In this document: one piece after another, positions 1 to 6,440 of the stretch | How the letters are laid out: each line of letters begins with the position of its first letter | How positions within the stretch are numbered: the stretch's first letter is position 1 | From: JAAYEL01 sp964345835 | GTDB taxonomy: Bacteria; Bacillota; Clostridia; Tissierellales; Peptoniphilaceae | Direction of reading: 5' to 3' | Length of the DNA stretch: 9,243 nucleotides | Assembly: GCA_964345835.1 (NCBI GenBank) | Contig: CAYFSL010000027.1 | Span: 1-9,243 of the forward strand | Notes under the pieces: model-generated | Seen by the model: the letters and a program-made list of their open reading frames with translations, nothing else | Told to the model about the DNA's origin: nothing | The model's database searches: none | Program-made: the position numbers and the translations under genes

Positions 1-98
1 TTCAATAATCTAATATTGACATCGTCATTATGTTGTTCCTTAAGTTGATCAATATAGTTAAGCAACTTCTCACGTCTTTCCTGTGATAAATTCGCCAT
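1..98 (-). CDS. Partial gene, N-terminus only; possibly a type III/adenine-specific DNA methyltransferase
   Basis: A leftward reading frame starts at an ATG (complement of 96-98) and runs off the window edge, giving about 32 residues beginning MANLSQERREKLLNYIDQL. A strong purine-rich ribosome site (AGGGGGG) lies 4 bases before the ATG, and a good promoter lies upstream at 192-220, so the start is credible. The opening is charged and helical (ERREKLL..IDQLKEQHNDD). It resembles the N-terminal helix I remember from Firmicute type III Mod / adenine-specific methyltransferases, which often start with such a helix before a KYGLVWEEH-like segment. That match is from memory and the diagnostic motifs lie outside the window. 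The reading frame itself is well supported; the function is a guess. Confidence 0.5.
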   Translation of the reverse strand, partial: MANLSQERREKLLNYIDQLKEQHNDDVNIRLL

Positions 99-191
99 TT
101 TCCCCCCTGTTAGATTCATCTATTTACATCTATTTCAAAATGCACCATCTTGTGCTTGAAGCTCGTATCTTTTTGTTCTTCGCGTTCTTAT

Positions 192-220
192 ATATTAAGT
201 ATAGCAAATAACCCCTTCAA
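192..220 (-). promoter_or_regulatory. SigA-type promoter for the leftward partial gene
   Basis: On the minus strand TTGAAG (215-220) and TAATAT (192-197) are separated by 17 bases. An overlapping extended -10, TGCTATACT (198-206), is an alternative. Either would start transcription roughly 80-90 bases before the ATG at 98, leaving a moderate leader in which I see no strong structure. Confidence 0.55.
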
Positions 221-256
221 ATTTCTTCCGCCATTTAGGTTTTGCCATTTTAAATT

Positions 257-328
257 AGCAATAGCGGTAGAACATGCAAGGTAGTACAAGTCTCCACCTT
301 GCATAACCTACCTTTGCTATTGCTTTTT
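257..328 (+). promoter_or_regulatory. Large two-part hairpin with U-tract in the divergent spacer (terminator, attenuator or small RNA end)
   Basis: AGCAATAGC (257-265) pairs with GCTATTGCT (316-324), GGTAG (266-270) with CTACC (308-312), and ATGCAAGGT (274-282) with ACCTTGCAT (296-304). This gives 23 pairs, a symmetric AAC/AAC internal loop, a 3-base TTT bulge and a 13-base apical loop. A run of T (324-328) follows only on the plus strand, as in an intrinsic terminator or attenuator. It lies 50 bases before the J-domain gene, and no plus-strand gene precedes it in the window. It may control that gene by attenuation, end a small RNA, or insulate the divergent genes. I found no convincing promoter between it and the J-domain gene. 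Confidence 0.6.
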
Positions 329-378
329 CTTGATTGTCAAAACTAAATGCTTAGGCAAAGAAATTAAGGAGGACTATT

Positions 379-861
379 ATGGCATACTTTAAAAATATTC
401 AAACTTTGGAAGAACTAAAAAAAGAATATCATCGCTTAGTTATGAAGCACCATCCAGATGTAGGTGGCAATCTTGAAATCATGCAAGATGTAAATCGAGA
501 ATATGAATCGATTTTTCAGAAAGTGAAAAATAAGCATAAAAATAAAGATGGCGAATTTTACACCAAAGATACGGAAGAAGTTGCTTCTGAATTTATTGAC
601 CTTATCGCAGAACTACTAAAGCTTAATAATATCAATATTGAGATTATTGGTTCATTCGTATGGGTTTCTGGCGATACAAAGTCTCATAAAGAGGTTTTGA
701 AAAAATTAGGTCTTAGATGGCATGGTAAGAAGCAATGCTGGTATCTTTCACCTAATGGATATCGTCGCTTCGGTAAAAATGATTACTCAATGGATGAAAT
801 TCGTTCTATGTATGGAGTCCAATATTCCAAGTTTGTAAAGAACAAAGAAATAACAGCATAA
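379..861 (+). CDS. Small J-domain (DnaJ-like) protein of mobile-element type
   Basis: This 160-residue protein begins with a compact J domain: helix II around residues 9-23, the HPD signature at 25-27 within KHHPDVGG, then helix III to about 50. HPD is what stimulates the DnaK ATPase, so it probably recruits the host Hsp70 to some client. It lacks the G/F region, zinc centre and substrate domains of true DnaJ. The C-terminal half (about 75-155) is rich in tryptophan and lysine (SFVWVSGDTKSHKEVLKKLG, then WHGKKQCWYLSP), a segment I recall from proteins of phages and conjugative elements. AAGGAGG sits 6 bases before the ATG. Five of six Arg codons are CGN, whereas recX and the GIY-YIG gene use only AGA/AGG, which points to horizontal origin. 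It converges with lysS. The client is unknown. Confidence 0.85.
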   Translation: MAYFKNIQTLEELKKEYHRLVMKHHPDVGGNLEIMQDVNREYESIFQKVKNKHKNKDGEFYTKDTEEVASEFIDLIAELLKLNNINIEIIGSFVWVSGDTKSHKEVLKKLGLRWHGKKQCWYLSPNGYRRFGKNDYSMDEIRSMYGVQYSKFVKNKEITA

Positions 862-894
862 TTAAAAAGACTGAGGTGTAAAAGCCTCAGTCTT
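862..894 (-). terminator. Intrinsic terminator of the greA-lysS operon
   Basis: AAGACTGAGG (867-876) and CCTCAGTCTT (885-894) form a perfect 10-bp stem with an 8-base loop. Read on the minus strand it is followed by TTTTTAATT, which places a proper U-tract just after the lysS stop codon. On the plus strand only a weak TCTTAAAT follows, so it may help stop J-domain transcripts but is primarily the lysS terminator. It lies between two convergent genes and may mark the chromosomal side of an element boundary. Confidence 0.85.
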
Positions 895-909
895 AAATGC
901 GTGCCTCAA

Positions 910-2832
910 CTAATAAATTTTTGCCCCTGAAGGTATTCTAGGGCTTAACATGATTAAGTTTAATTTCTCCTGACCATCTTCCTCATGTATAGCTGATAGA
1001 ATCATTCCTTCCGAATCAATTCCCATCATTTTTCTTGGAGGCAGATTACAAATTGCAAGTAAAGTCTTACCTATCAAGTCTTCAGCTTTATAATTATCTT
1101 TTATTCCACTCAAAATGATTCTCTCTTTTTCAGAACCATCATCAAGTGTAAATTTTAGAAGCTTTTTACTCTTTGGCACTTCCTCACAATCAATAACTTT
1201 TACTGCTCTTACATCCGCTTTTGAGAAAGTTTCAAAGTCAATCATGTCTTCGAATAACGGTTCAACTTTTACCTTTGAAAAATCAATTGCTTCTAAATCG
1301 GTCGTAAGTTGGTCGTAAGTTTCGTCAATTTTCTTTGAAGAATCCCCATTTTCAGCCCTTTCCTTACCTAACGGCTTCATTGTTGGGAATAGTAGAACAT
1401 CTCTTATGCTTACTTGGTCAGTTAAAAACATAATTAGCCTGTCTATTCCAATACCAAGACCTCCTGTTGGAGGTAAACCAACTTCCAAGGCATTTATAAA
1501 GTCGGTATCCATCATTTGGGCTTCATCGTCCCCCTTCTCCCTTAGAAGAACTTGGGCTTCAAACCTCTCCCTTTGGTCAGAGGCATCGTTAAGCTCACTG
1601 AATGCATTACCTAATTCCTTGCCTAACACGAAGGCTTCAAACCTTTGTGTCATACGAGGGTCTTCAGGGTTTCTTTTTGCTAGTGGCGATACCTCAACTG
1701 GGTATTGGTAGATAAAGGTCGGTTGCTTGATTTGTTCTTCGGCATACTTTTCAAAGAATTCAACTATGATATGTCCCCTATCTTCCTTTCCTGGGTCAAG
1801 CTGGATGTCATGCTCTTTAGCAAGTTCTATAGCTTCTTCGTCACTATTTATTTGATCGAAGTCTACTCCGCTATATTTCTTCACAGCCTCAACCATGGTC
1901 ATCCTTTGCCATGGAGCTTTAAAGTCTATCTCTTGTCCTTGGAAGCTTGTCTTTGTAGATCCGTTTACCTCTATGGCAACATACTCAATCATTTCTTCCA
2001 TAAGAACCATTATATCCTTGTAGTCTGCATAGGCTTGATAAAGTTCTATCGCAGTATATTCAGGGTTGTGGGTAGCATCCATGCCTTCATTTCTGAACAT
2101 CCTTCCCATCTCATATACCCTGTCAAAACCACCAACTATAAGTCTCTTAAGGTAAAGCTCATTTGCTATCCTTAGATACATATCGATATCAAGGGTATTA
2201 TGGTGGGTAATAAAAGGTCTTGCGGTTGCTCCACCCGCTATAGTGTTTAATATTGGTGTTTCAACCTCTAAAAAGCCCCTCGTATCAAGGAAATGTCTAA
2301 TTGAACTTAGGATCTTGCTTCTCTTTCTAAATACATCCTTTACTTCTGGGTTCATGATTAAATCGACATATCTTTGCCTGTATCTTAAGTCTACATCCTT
2401 TAATCCATGCCATTTTTCAGGTAATATTTGTAGGGATTTAGTAAGAAGTTGAGCCTCTTTTGTAAGGATGCTTATCTGACCTGTCTGGGTTTTTATTACT
2501 TCACCTTCAACAGAAATAATATCCCCCATATCAAATTTTTTAACTAAATCATAGGCTTCTTTACCAAGTACATCCAACTTATTAAATAATTGGATTCTTC
2601 CAGTGGAGTCTTGTAGCTCCATAAAGTTAATCTTACCATGACCCCTTTTAACCATGATTCTTCCAGCACATTTAACATATTTGCCTTCAAATCCATCAAA
2701 ATCATCTAGGATATTTTTAACCTTGGTATCAACTTCAACCTTTTCAATCCTATGAGGGTCCATTCCAGCTTTCTTTAGCTCAGCCAATTTGTCCCTTTTT
2801 ATCTGCAACATTTCATTGATATTTTGTTCCAT
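910..2832 (-). CDS. lysS: Lysyl-tRNA synthetase (class II) with a fused C-terminal tRNA-binding domain
   Basis: The enzyme charges tRNA-Lys with lysine using ATP in the cytoplasm. An N-terminal OB-fold anticodon-binding domain spans about residues 50-130. The class II core follows: motif 1 near 183-195 (LDTRGFLEVETPIL), motif 2 near 246-267 (FRNEGMDATHNPEYTAIELY) and motif 3 near 457-470 (GGLGIGIDRLIMFL). The core ends near 488, where ordinary LysRS enzymes of about 490-510 residues stop. This one is 640 residues: a linker (489-530) leads to a second OB-fold domain at about 531-640 (DFETFSKADVRAVKV, ILSGIKDNY, LPPRKMMGIDSEGMILSA), which matches the C-terminal tRNA-binding domain of MetRS and free Trbp111. 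It probably raises tRNA affinity non-specifically. The ribosome site AGGTAGG overlaps the greA stop codon 6 bases upstream, so the two genes are co-transcribed. Confidence 0.97.
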   Translation of the reverse strand: MEQNINEMLQIKRDKLAELKKAGMDPHRIEKVEVDTKVKNILDDFDGFEGKYVKCAGRIMVKRGHGKINFMELQDSTGRIQLFNKLDVLGKEAYDLVKKFDMGDIISVEGEVIKTQTGQISILTKEAQLLTKSLQILPEKWHGLKDVDLRYRQRYVDLIMNPEVKDVFRKRSKILSSIRHFLDTRGFLEVETPILNTIAGGATARPFITHHNTLDIDMYLRIANELYLKRLIVGGFDRVYEMGRMFRNEGMDATHNPEYTAIELYQAYADYKDIMVLMEEMIEYVAIEVNGSTKTSFQGQEIDFKAPWQRMTMVEAVKKYSGVDFDQINSDEEAIELAKEHDIQLDPGKEDRGHIIVEFFEKYAEEQIKQPTFIYQYPVEVSPLAKRNPEDPRMTQRFEAFVLGKELGNAFSELNDASDQRERFEAQVLLREKGDDEAQMMDTDFINALEVGLPPTGGLGIGIDRLIMFLTDQVSIRDVLLFPTMKPLGKERAENGDSSKKIDETYDQLTTDLEAIDFSKVKVEPLFEDMIDFETFSKADVRAVKVIDCEEVPKSKKLLKFTLDDGSEKERIILSGIKDNYKAEDLIGKTLLAICNLPPRKMMGIDSEGMILSAIHEEDGQEKLNLIMLSPRIPSGAKIY

Positions 2833-2838
2833 TATTAC

Positions 2839-3318
2839 CTACCTAACAATTTCTAATACTTTATATTGAACTACACCTATCTTGGTTGTAACATCGATCA
2901 AGTCACCCTTTTTACTACCGATCAAGGCCTTGCCAACAGGTGATTCGTTTGATATCTTTCTTTGGGCTATATCGGCTTCAACAGTACCAACTATTGAGAC
3001 AGTCATTTCTGTCCCCCTCTTTATATCTTGAATTTTTACAGTATCTCCTATAGAAATAACTTTTTCCTTTTTATCTTTTTTTTCTTCTATAATAGAAGCA
3101 TTTTTTATCTGTAGTTCAAGCTCGTTAATCCTATTTTCTACCTTTACTTGTTCAGCCTTAGCTTCATCATATTCGGCATTTTCAGAAAGGTCCCCGAAGC
3201 CTCTTGCAACCCTAATTTTTTCAGATACCTCAGGTCTCTTTTGGGTCTTAAGGTACTCCAACTCAACTTTCAGCTTCTCAAAGCCCTCTTTCGTTATTAA
3301 TACTTTTTCGTCTTTCAT
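2839..3318 (-). CDS. greA: Transcription elongation factor GreA
   Basis: GreA enters the RNA polymerase secondary channel and triggers cleavage of the 3' end of backtracked RNA. Its 159 residues match the family length of about 158. Residues 1-78 form the antiparallel coiled coil, with the family signature GFGDLSENAEYDEAK at 40-54; acidic Asp43 and Glu46 correspond to the tip residues that hold the catalytic metal in E. coli GreA (Asp41/Glu44). Residues about 83-159 are the FKBP-like globular domain, with the usual SPVGKALIGSKKGD segment. The ribosome site AAAGGGGAG precedes the ATG. It is the first gene of a greA-lysS operon, a common Firmicute arrangement, and has a consensus promoter just upstream. 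Confidence 0.97.
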   Translation of the reverse strand: MKDEKVLITKEGFEKLKVELEYLKTQKRPEVSEKIRVARGFGDLSENAEYDEAKAEQVKVENRINELELQIKNASIIEEKKDKKEKVISIGDTVKIQDIKRGTEMTVSIVGTVEADIAQRKISNESPVGKALIGSKKGDLIDVTTKIGVVQYKVLEIVR

Positions 3319-3346
3319 ATTATCTCCCCTTTATAATCAATTAAAC

Positions 3347-3375
3347 ATTATATAATTTAAGGGTTAGGATGTCAA
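3347..3375 (-). promoter_or_regulatory. Consensus SigA promoter of greA-lysS
   Basis: On the minus strand TTGACA (3370-3375) and TATAAT (3347-3352) match the consensus perfectly with 17-base spacing. The predicted start is close to 3340, giving a leader of only about 20 bases that contains the greA ribosome site. This implies strong, largely unregulated expression. Confidence 0.9.
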
Positions 3376-3396
3376 TTATTTGGTAAATTTAGCCAT

Positions 3397-4083
3397 TTAT
3401 CCCATAATTAGAGCTGGATCAAAGGACAATTTATCAGCCGATACACAATAGTATTCGACCCCATTTATATCCCCCTCGGGCATGTGATGGGCCCTAGGTC
3501 CATGAATATGACCATAAATCACTTTTGATACCCCATACTTATGGAATATTTCTTCGAACTCATTAGGCTTCCCATCCTTAAAAAAAGGTGGATAATGCAT
3601 GATTACGATAGTTTCATCATAACTTTCTGAAGTCCTGTCCTGTAAAGATAAATCAAGCCTGGACAGTTCCCTATCAAAAATCTTCCTATCGTGGTCGCTA
3701 AAGTCCTTCTCATCGGTTGATATCCAGCCCCTTGTCCCACAAATTCTGGTATTTTCGTGGACAAAAGAATTATTTTGCAAAAAAGAAATAGTCTCTAAAC
3801 CTAGTTTATTCAGCTTATTAAGGGAAATCCACCAATAATCGTGGTTACCCTTTAATAGAATTTTTCTTCCTGCTAGCCTATCAATCCGATCAAGGTCAAT
3901 TTTTGCATCTTCTATCTTTAAAGCCCATGAGATGTCTCCCGGAATTAAGACAAGGTCATTTTCATTTATCTTTTCCCAGTTCTTAAATATTCTATTTTCA
4001 TAGTCTTCCCAGTTATCACCAAAGACTCCCATGTCTTTTTCCTTGGTGTAGTCTAAGTGTAAATCTGCAATTGCGTATATCAT
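3397..4083 (-). CDS. Metallophosphoesterase, predicted phosphohydrolase (COG1768-like)
   Basis: This 228-residue cytoplasmic protein has the complete calcineurin-like metal-binding set in order: Asp7-x-His9 (ADLHL), Asp50 (IPGDIS), Asn80-His81 (LKGNHDYWW), His163 (MHYPP), and His192/His194 (YGHIHG). These bind two divalent metals and cleave a phosphomono- or diester; the substrate cannot be read from the sequence. The size and the DYWW and HYPPF segments fit the small COG1768 family rather than Ser/Thr phosphatases, UDP-diacylglucosamine pyrophosphatase or YfcE. It has no signal peptide or membrane segment. A GGGAGA ribosome site precedes the ATG. It has its own extended -10 promoter and no terminator before greA, so some transcripts may read into greA-lysS. 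Family is sure, role unknown. Confidence 0.9.
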   Translation of the reverse strand: MIYAIADLHLDYTKEKDMGVFGDNWEDYENRIFKNWEKINENDLVLIPGDISWALKIEDAKIDLDRIDRLAGRKILLKGNHDYWWISLNKLNKLGLETISFLQNNSFVHENTRICGTRGWISTDEKDFSDHDRKIFDRELSRLDLSLQDRTSESYDETIVIMHYPPFFKDGKPNEFEEIFHKYGVSKVIYGHIHGPRAHHMPEGDINGVEYYCVSADKLSFDPALIMG

Positions 4084-4110
4084 ATATTTCTCCCGCTATG
4101 ATTATAGCAT

Positions 4111-4119
4111 AAGGCTAGT
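4111..4119 (-). promoter_or_regulatory. Extended -10 promoter of the metallophosphoesterase gene
   Basis: TGCTATAAT on the minus strand is a perfect extended -10 (TGn plus TATAAT). No good -35 is visible 17 bases upstream. It lies about 28 bases from the start codon and just after the ydbC terminator, which fits an independent transcript. Confidence 0.65.
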
Positions 4120-4132
4120 AAGTTATAGGAAT

Positions 4133-4161
4133 AAAAAATGGGTTCATCTAAGAGCCCATTT
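4133..4161 (-). terminator. Intrinsic terminator of the ydbC-like gene
   Basis: CCCATTT (4155-4161) and AAATGGG (4136-4142) form a 7-bp stem, and on the minus strand the sequence continues into TTTTTTAT. It lies about 20 bases beyond the stop codon at 4180 and before the next leftward gene, as expected for a single-gene transcript. Confidence 0.8.
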
Positions 4162-4179
4162 CTTTATTTAATATTACTA

Positions 4180-4398
4180 TTAAAATTCTTCTTTTAATAC
4201 TTCTAGCAATACCTTAGCTTCTTCTTCCGTAAGGGTTATTCCCTTAGTCATCCTGGTATGATCTGGGTTCCAATCCCTAATGTCATACTTGGCTGGTCTT
4301 TCATTCCATGAAACAAGGTTTAGCTCCTTTCTCCAGCCCTTAGCATTTTCAGATAAAACACCAAGATTTTCAACTATATCAAATTTTAATTCTGCCAT
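4180..4398 (-). CDS. ydbC: YdbC-family PC4-like single-stranded DNA-binding protein
   Basis: This small protein (72 residues from the chosen start) matches the YdbC family, bacterial relatives of the eukaryotic coactivator PC4/p15. They form dimers with curved beta-sheets that bind single-stranded nucleic acid. Visible signatures are the N-terminal FDIVENLGVLSE strand, WRKELNLVSWNERPAKYDIRDW in the centre, a MTKGITLTEEEA turn and a closing helix to the C-terminus. Two in-frame ATGs occur (4404 and 4398). The ribosome site AGGAGG (4405-4410) touches the first with no spacing but lies 6 bases from the second, so I chose 4398; the other start would add Met-Ser. It is transcribed alone from a strong promoter and has its own terminator. 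Its cellular role is uncertain. Confidence 0.88.
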   Translation of the reverse strand: MAELKFDIVENLGVLSENAKGWRKELNLVSWNERPAKYDIRDWNPDHTRMTKGITLTEEEAKVLLEVLKEEF

Positions 4399-4418
4399 AC
4401 TCATCCTCCTTGTGAGCT

Positions 4419-4447
4419 ATATTAGCATTTATATATTTATTAGTCAA
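4419..4447 (-). promoter_or_regulatory. SigA promoter of the ydbC-like gene
   Basis: On the minus strand TTGACT (4442-4447) and TAATAT (4419-4424) are 17 bases apart, and a TGC before the -10 adds an extended element. The region upstream (4448-4510) is almost pure A/T, includes a 12-base palindrome ATTATTAATAAT (4455-4466), and could act as an UP element. The leader would be only about 12 bases to the start codon region. Confidence 0.8.
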
Positions 4448-4529
4448 TTTCACAATTATTAATAATATTTATCATTTAACTTTTATAAAATAATAAAATA
4501 AAATCTGAGATAGCAATTCTAATCCTATG

Positions 4530-5318
4530 TTAGAATTTTCCTCCTCTTCCTGAAAAGCTTCCTCCACCTGGTCCTTTATGGGTTGTTGTAGTCGACCTTC
4601 CTGACCCAGATGAAATTGGTCTTGGAATGTGCTTACTGGTTGTATAACTTGTCAGAAACTTGTCAGATGAGTTAGTGTAGGCGAAATTAGAATTATCCAT
4701 TAGTAAATAGGATAGTTTTGATGGAGCTGGGCTATTAGATGACTTTAGTCCAAAGAATGAGAATAAAAAGCTTCCTAGGCCCCCAAGTCCTGCTATCCCA
4801 TAGTCCATTGGAGATAAGCTATTTTCGTCTTTAAGAACATTACCACTTATTTCTCCACCCTCTATATAGGTCGATGCTTTATCTAAAAAAGTTTTTACTG
4901 CTCCATTATAGTCTGAGGCTTTTAGGTAGCTTACAAGTTGCCTATCAATAAATCCCTGTCTATCATCATCAATCATCCTAAGGACCCTACCTGATAGGGT
5001 AAAATAATAATCCCTTGTTTGCATATTAATATACAAGAGCAAGCCGGAATTATCCTTGCCTACATAATTATAAAGCAGTGTGTCCGCCCTATTTCTAGCC
5101 GATGTGTTAAGGTCTTCATCTGTAGTATAAATTATAACTGGTACCCCATAATCCGCTTCAATACTCGATATCTTAGCTTGTAAATTTGCCTTAGTAGTTT
5201 CATCCATAATACCCGCCTGATCATTAACTTCGCCTATGGCTGCAAATGATGTTGAAGGCCCCAAAAGTACCAGGCAAATAAGTAAACAAAGAGATAAAAT
5301 TCTTCTAAGTTTTACCAT
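4530..5318 (-). CDS. ydjH: TPM-domain secreted/membrane-anchored protein, YdjH-like
   Basis: Residues 1-26 look like a Sec signal peptide: basic MVKLRR, hydrophobic ILSLCLLICLVLLG, and a plausible cleavage near TSFA-A. Residues about 30-155 form a TPM domain (VNDQAGIMDETTKANLQ, YGVPVIIYTTDED, GLLLYINMQTRDYYFTLSG), placed outside the membrane. A glycine/phenylalanine-rich membrane segment spans about 171-192, followed by a Ser/Thr-rich tail ending in the glycine-rich GPGGGSFSGRGGKF typical of the family. In B. subtilis YdjH is a membrane partner of YdjG in the pspA-ydjGHI operon. Here it is the last gene of an I-G-H operon. Its ATG lies inside the final codons of ydjG (7-base overlap), with the ribosome site AGGAGGGAGG inside ydjG. 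Despite the old name TPM_phosphatase, catalysis should not be assumed. Confidence 0.85.
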   Translation of the reverse strand: MVKLRRILSLCLLICLVLLGPSTSFAAIGEVNDQAGIMDETTKANLQAKISSIEADYGVPVIIYTTDEDLNTSARNRADTLLYNYVGKDNSGLLLYINMQTRDYYFTLSGRVLRMIDDDRQGFIDRQLVSYLKASDYNGAVKTFLDKASTYIEGGEISGNVLKDENSLSPMDYGIAGLGGLGSFLFSFFGLKSSNSPAPSKLSYLLMDNSNFAYTNSSDKFLTSYTTSKHIPRPISSGSGRSTTTTHKGPGGGSFSGRGGKF

Positions 5319-6439
5319 ATAAACCTCCCTCCTAATAGGAAGAGCACAAAAAATATTATGGCTACTATTATAGAGTCTCTTACAATTAATTTGTTGGATA
5401 TTGGAAGTTTACCATATGCTTTTCCCGTCTGCCCATTTATTGCATATACATATTTTTCGCCCAGGTAATCATAGGTCAATATCCAGGCTGGCAATAATAG
5501 GTAATTCTTTTCATAGGCTACCCTATCGTAAACTTCTTCCTCTAAATGATATGAGTTATACTCATATAACTCACTTCTCACCTTATTTCTTGCATGCCCT
5601 TTAGCTTCTTCATCCATGGTTTTCTGTAGGTCCTCAAATTTCTTGTCATATGTTTCTGAGAAAAAACCGTTTAAATAGAAGTTCTTGAAATCTTTTATTT
5701 CGCCGAATTTATATGGAGTTATGCTATTTATAAGGCCCTCATCTATTTTTGTATAAGCTAGCTTAGAGATGTTATTTACCTCATAGTTACCATTTCTGGA
5801 AATATCATATTCTGATGTCTCAGTATATTGGGTATCCCCCCTGGTATAAACCTTATTTTTTACTCCCTTACCCTTGATCCTAATATTGAAGTCGGTATCA
5901 ATTGACCAGTAAGGTAGGTACATCCCCGTTATTTTTTCTAGCTGGGTATGGGAGTAGAAGTCCCTAACAACATACTTTTTCTTTTTAACCCAATCCAGGA
6001 GGATTTCCTCTGCCCTATCCTTGTCTATAGCAAAAGGGATGACCTTGTTGGGTCTAAACTCCCCGCTAGTCCTATCGGTAAGTACAACAGGACTGTGGCA
6101 GTAGTAACAAAAAGTTGTAAGAGTTGTAGCTGTCGTAACAACCTCAGCCCCACAATTTGAACAATTATAGGACTTAAATTGGTCATTTTCTAAGTCATCA
6201 TGGTCAAGGCTGTCAGAAGTGTTACTCGTTTCTTCTTTTTGCTCTTGGATATCATCCTTTAGCTCTTTATCGTCCCCTTCTTCTATTACGATGTCCTTGT
6301 CCGGGTTGTTCTTTATATATTCATTTATTTCTTCAAGAGTAAATGAAGAGCCACAGTAGTCACATTTAAGCTTACCTAGGTCGGGTTTATAGGCCAGGGG
6401 ACCTGAACAATTTGGACAATTATAACTGTAGCTAGCCAT
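5312..6439 (-). CDS. ydjG: Zinc-ribbon membrane protein, YdjG-like (TFIIB-type zinc ribbon)
   Basis: This 375-residue protein has two four-cysteine zinc ribbons, Cys8/11...26/29 and Cys93/96...111/114, joined by a highly acidic linker (about 50-88). A long soluble domain (about 120-340) follows, with the family segments KVIPFAIDKDRAEEI and MYLPYWSIDTDF and a late LLPAWILTYDYLGEKYVYAINGQTG. One C-terminal membrane helix lies at about 351-370 (VRDSIIVAIIFFVLFLLGG). This layout matches B. subtilis YdjG, which with YdjH anchors a PspA/SPFH stress complex at the membrane; the bulk should face the cytoplasm. The start codon is one base after the ydjI stop (TAA-G-ATG) and I see no clear ribosome site, so translation is probably coupled to ydjI. 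Zinc binding is inferred from the cysteines. Confidence 0.85.
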   Translation of the reverse strand: MASYSYNCPNCSGPLAYKPDLGKLKCDYCGSSFTLEEINEYIKNNPDKDIVIEEGDDKELKDDIQEQKEETSNTSDSLDHDDLENDQFKSYNCSNCGAEVVTTATTLTTFCYYCHSPVVLTDRTSGEFRPNKVIPFAIDKDRAEEILLDWVKKKKYVVRDFYSHTQLEKITGMYLPYWSIDTDFNIRIKGKGVKNKVYTRGDTQYTETSEYDISRNGNYEVNNISKLAYTKIDEGLINSITPYKFGEIKDFKNFYLNGFFSETYDKKFEDLQKTMDEEAKGHARNKVRSELYEYNSYHLEEEVYDRVAYEKNYLLLPAWILTYDYLGEKYVYAINGQTGKAYGKLPISNKLIVRDSIIVAIIFFVLFLLGGRFIW

Positions 6440-6440
6440 C

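Noticed and set aside
1115..2452. Several plus-strand open frames opposite lysS
   Set aside because: They are antisense shadows of a clearly conserved synthetase gene, and none has a recognisable domain.
4280..4462. Plus-strand frame of 60 residues opposite the ydbC-like gene
   Set aside because: It is antisense to a conserved gene and extends into its promoter, and its composition is that of reversed AT-rich DNA.
4515..4537. Inverted repeat AATTCTAA/TTAGAATT over the ydjH stop codon as a terminator
   Set aside because: The stem is only 8 bp of mostly A/T and no U-tract follows directly on the minus strand; it would be unstable, so I did not list it as a terminator.
5401..6160. Plus-strand open frames opposite ydjG
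   Set aside because: They have no ribosome site or domain, and lie antisense to a gene with intact zinc-ribbon motifs.
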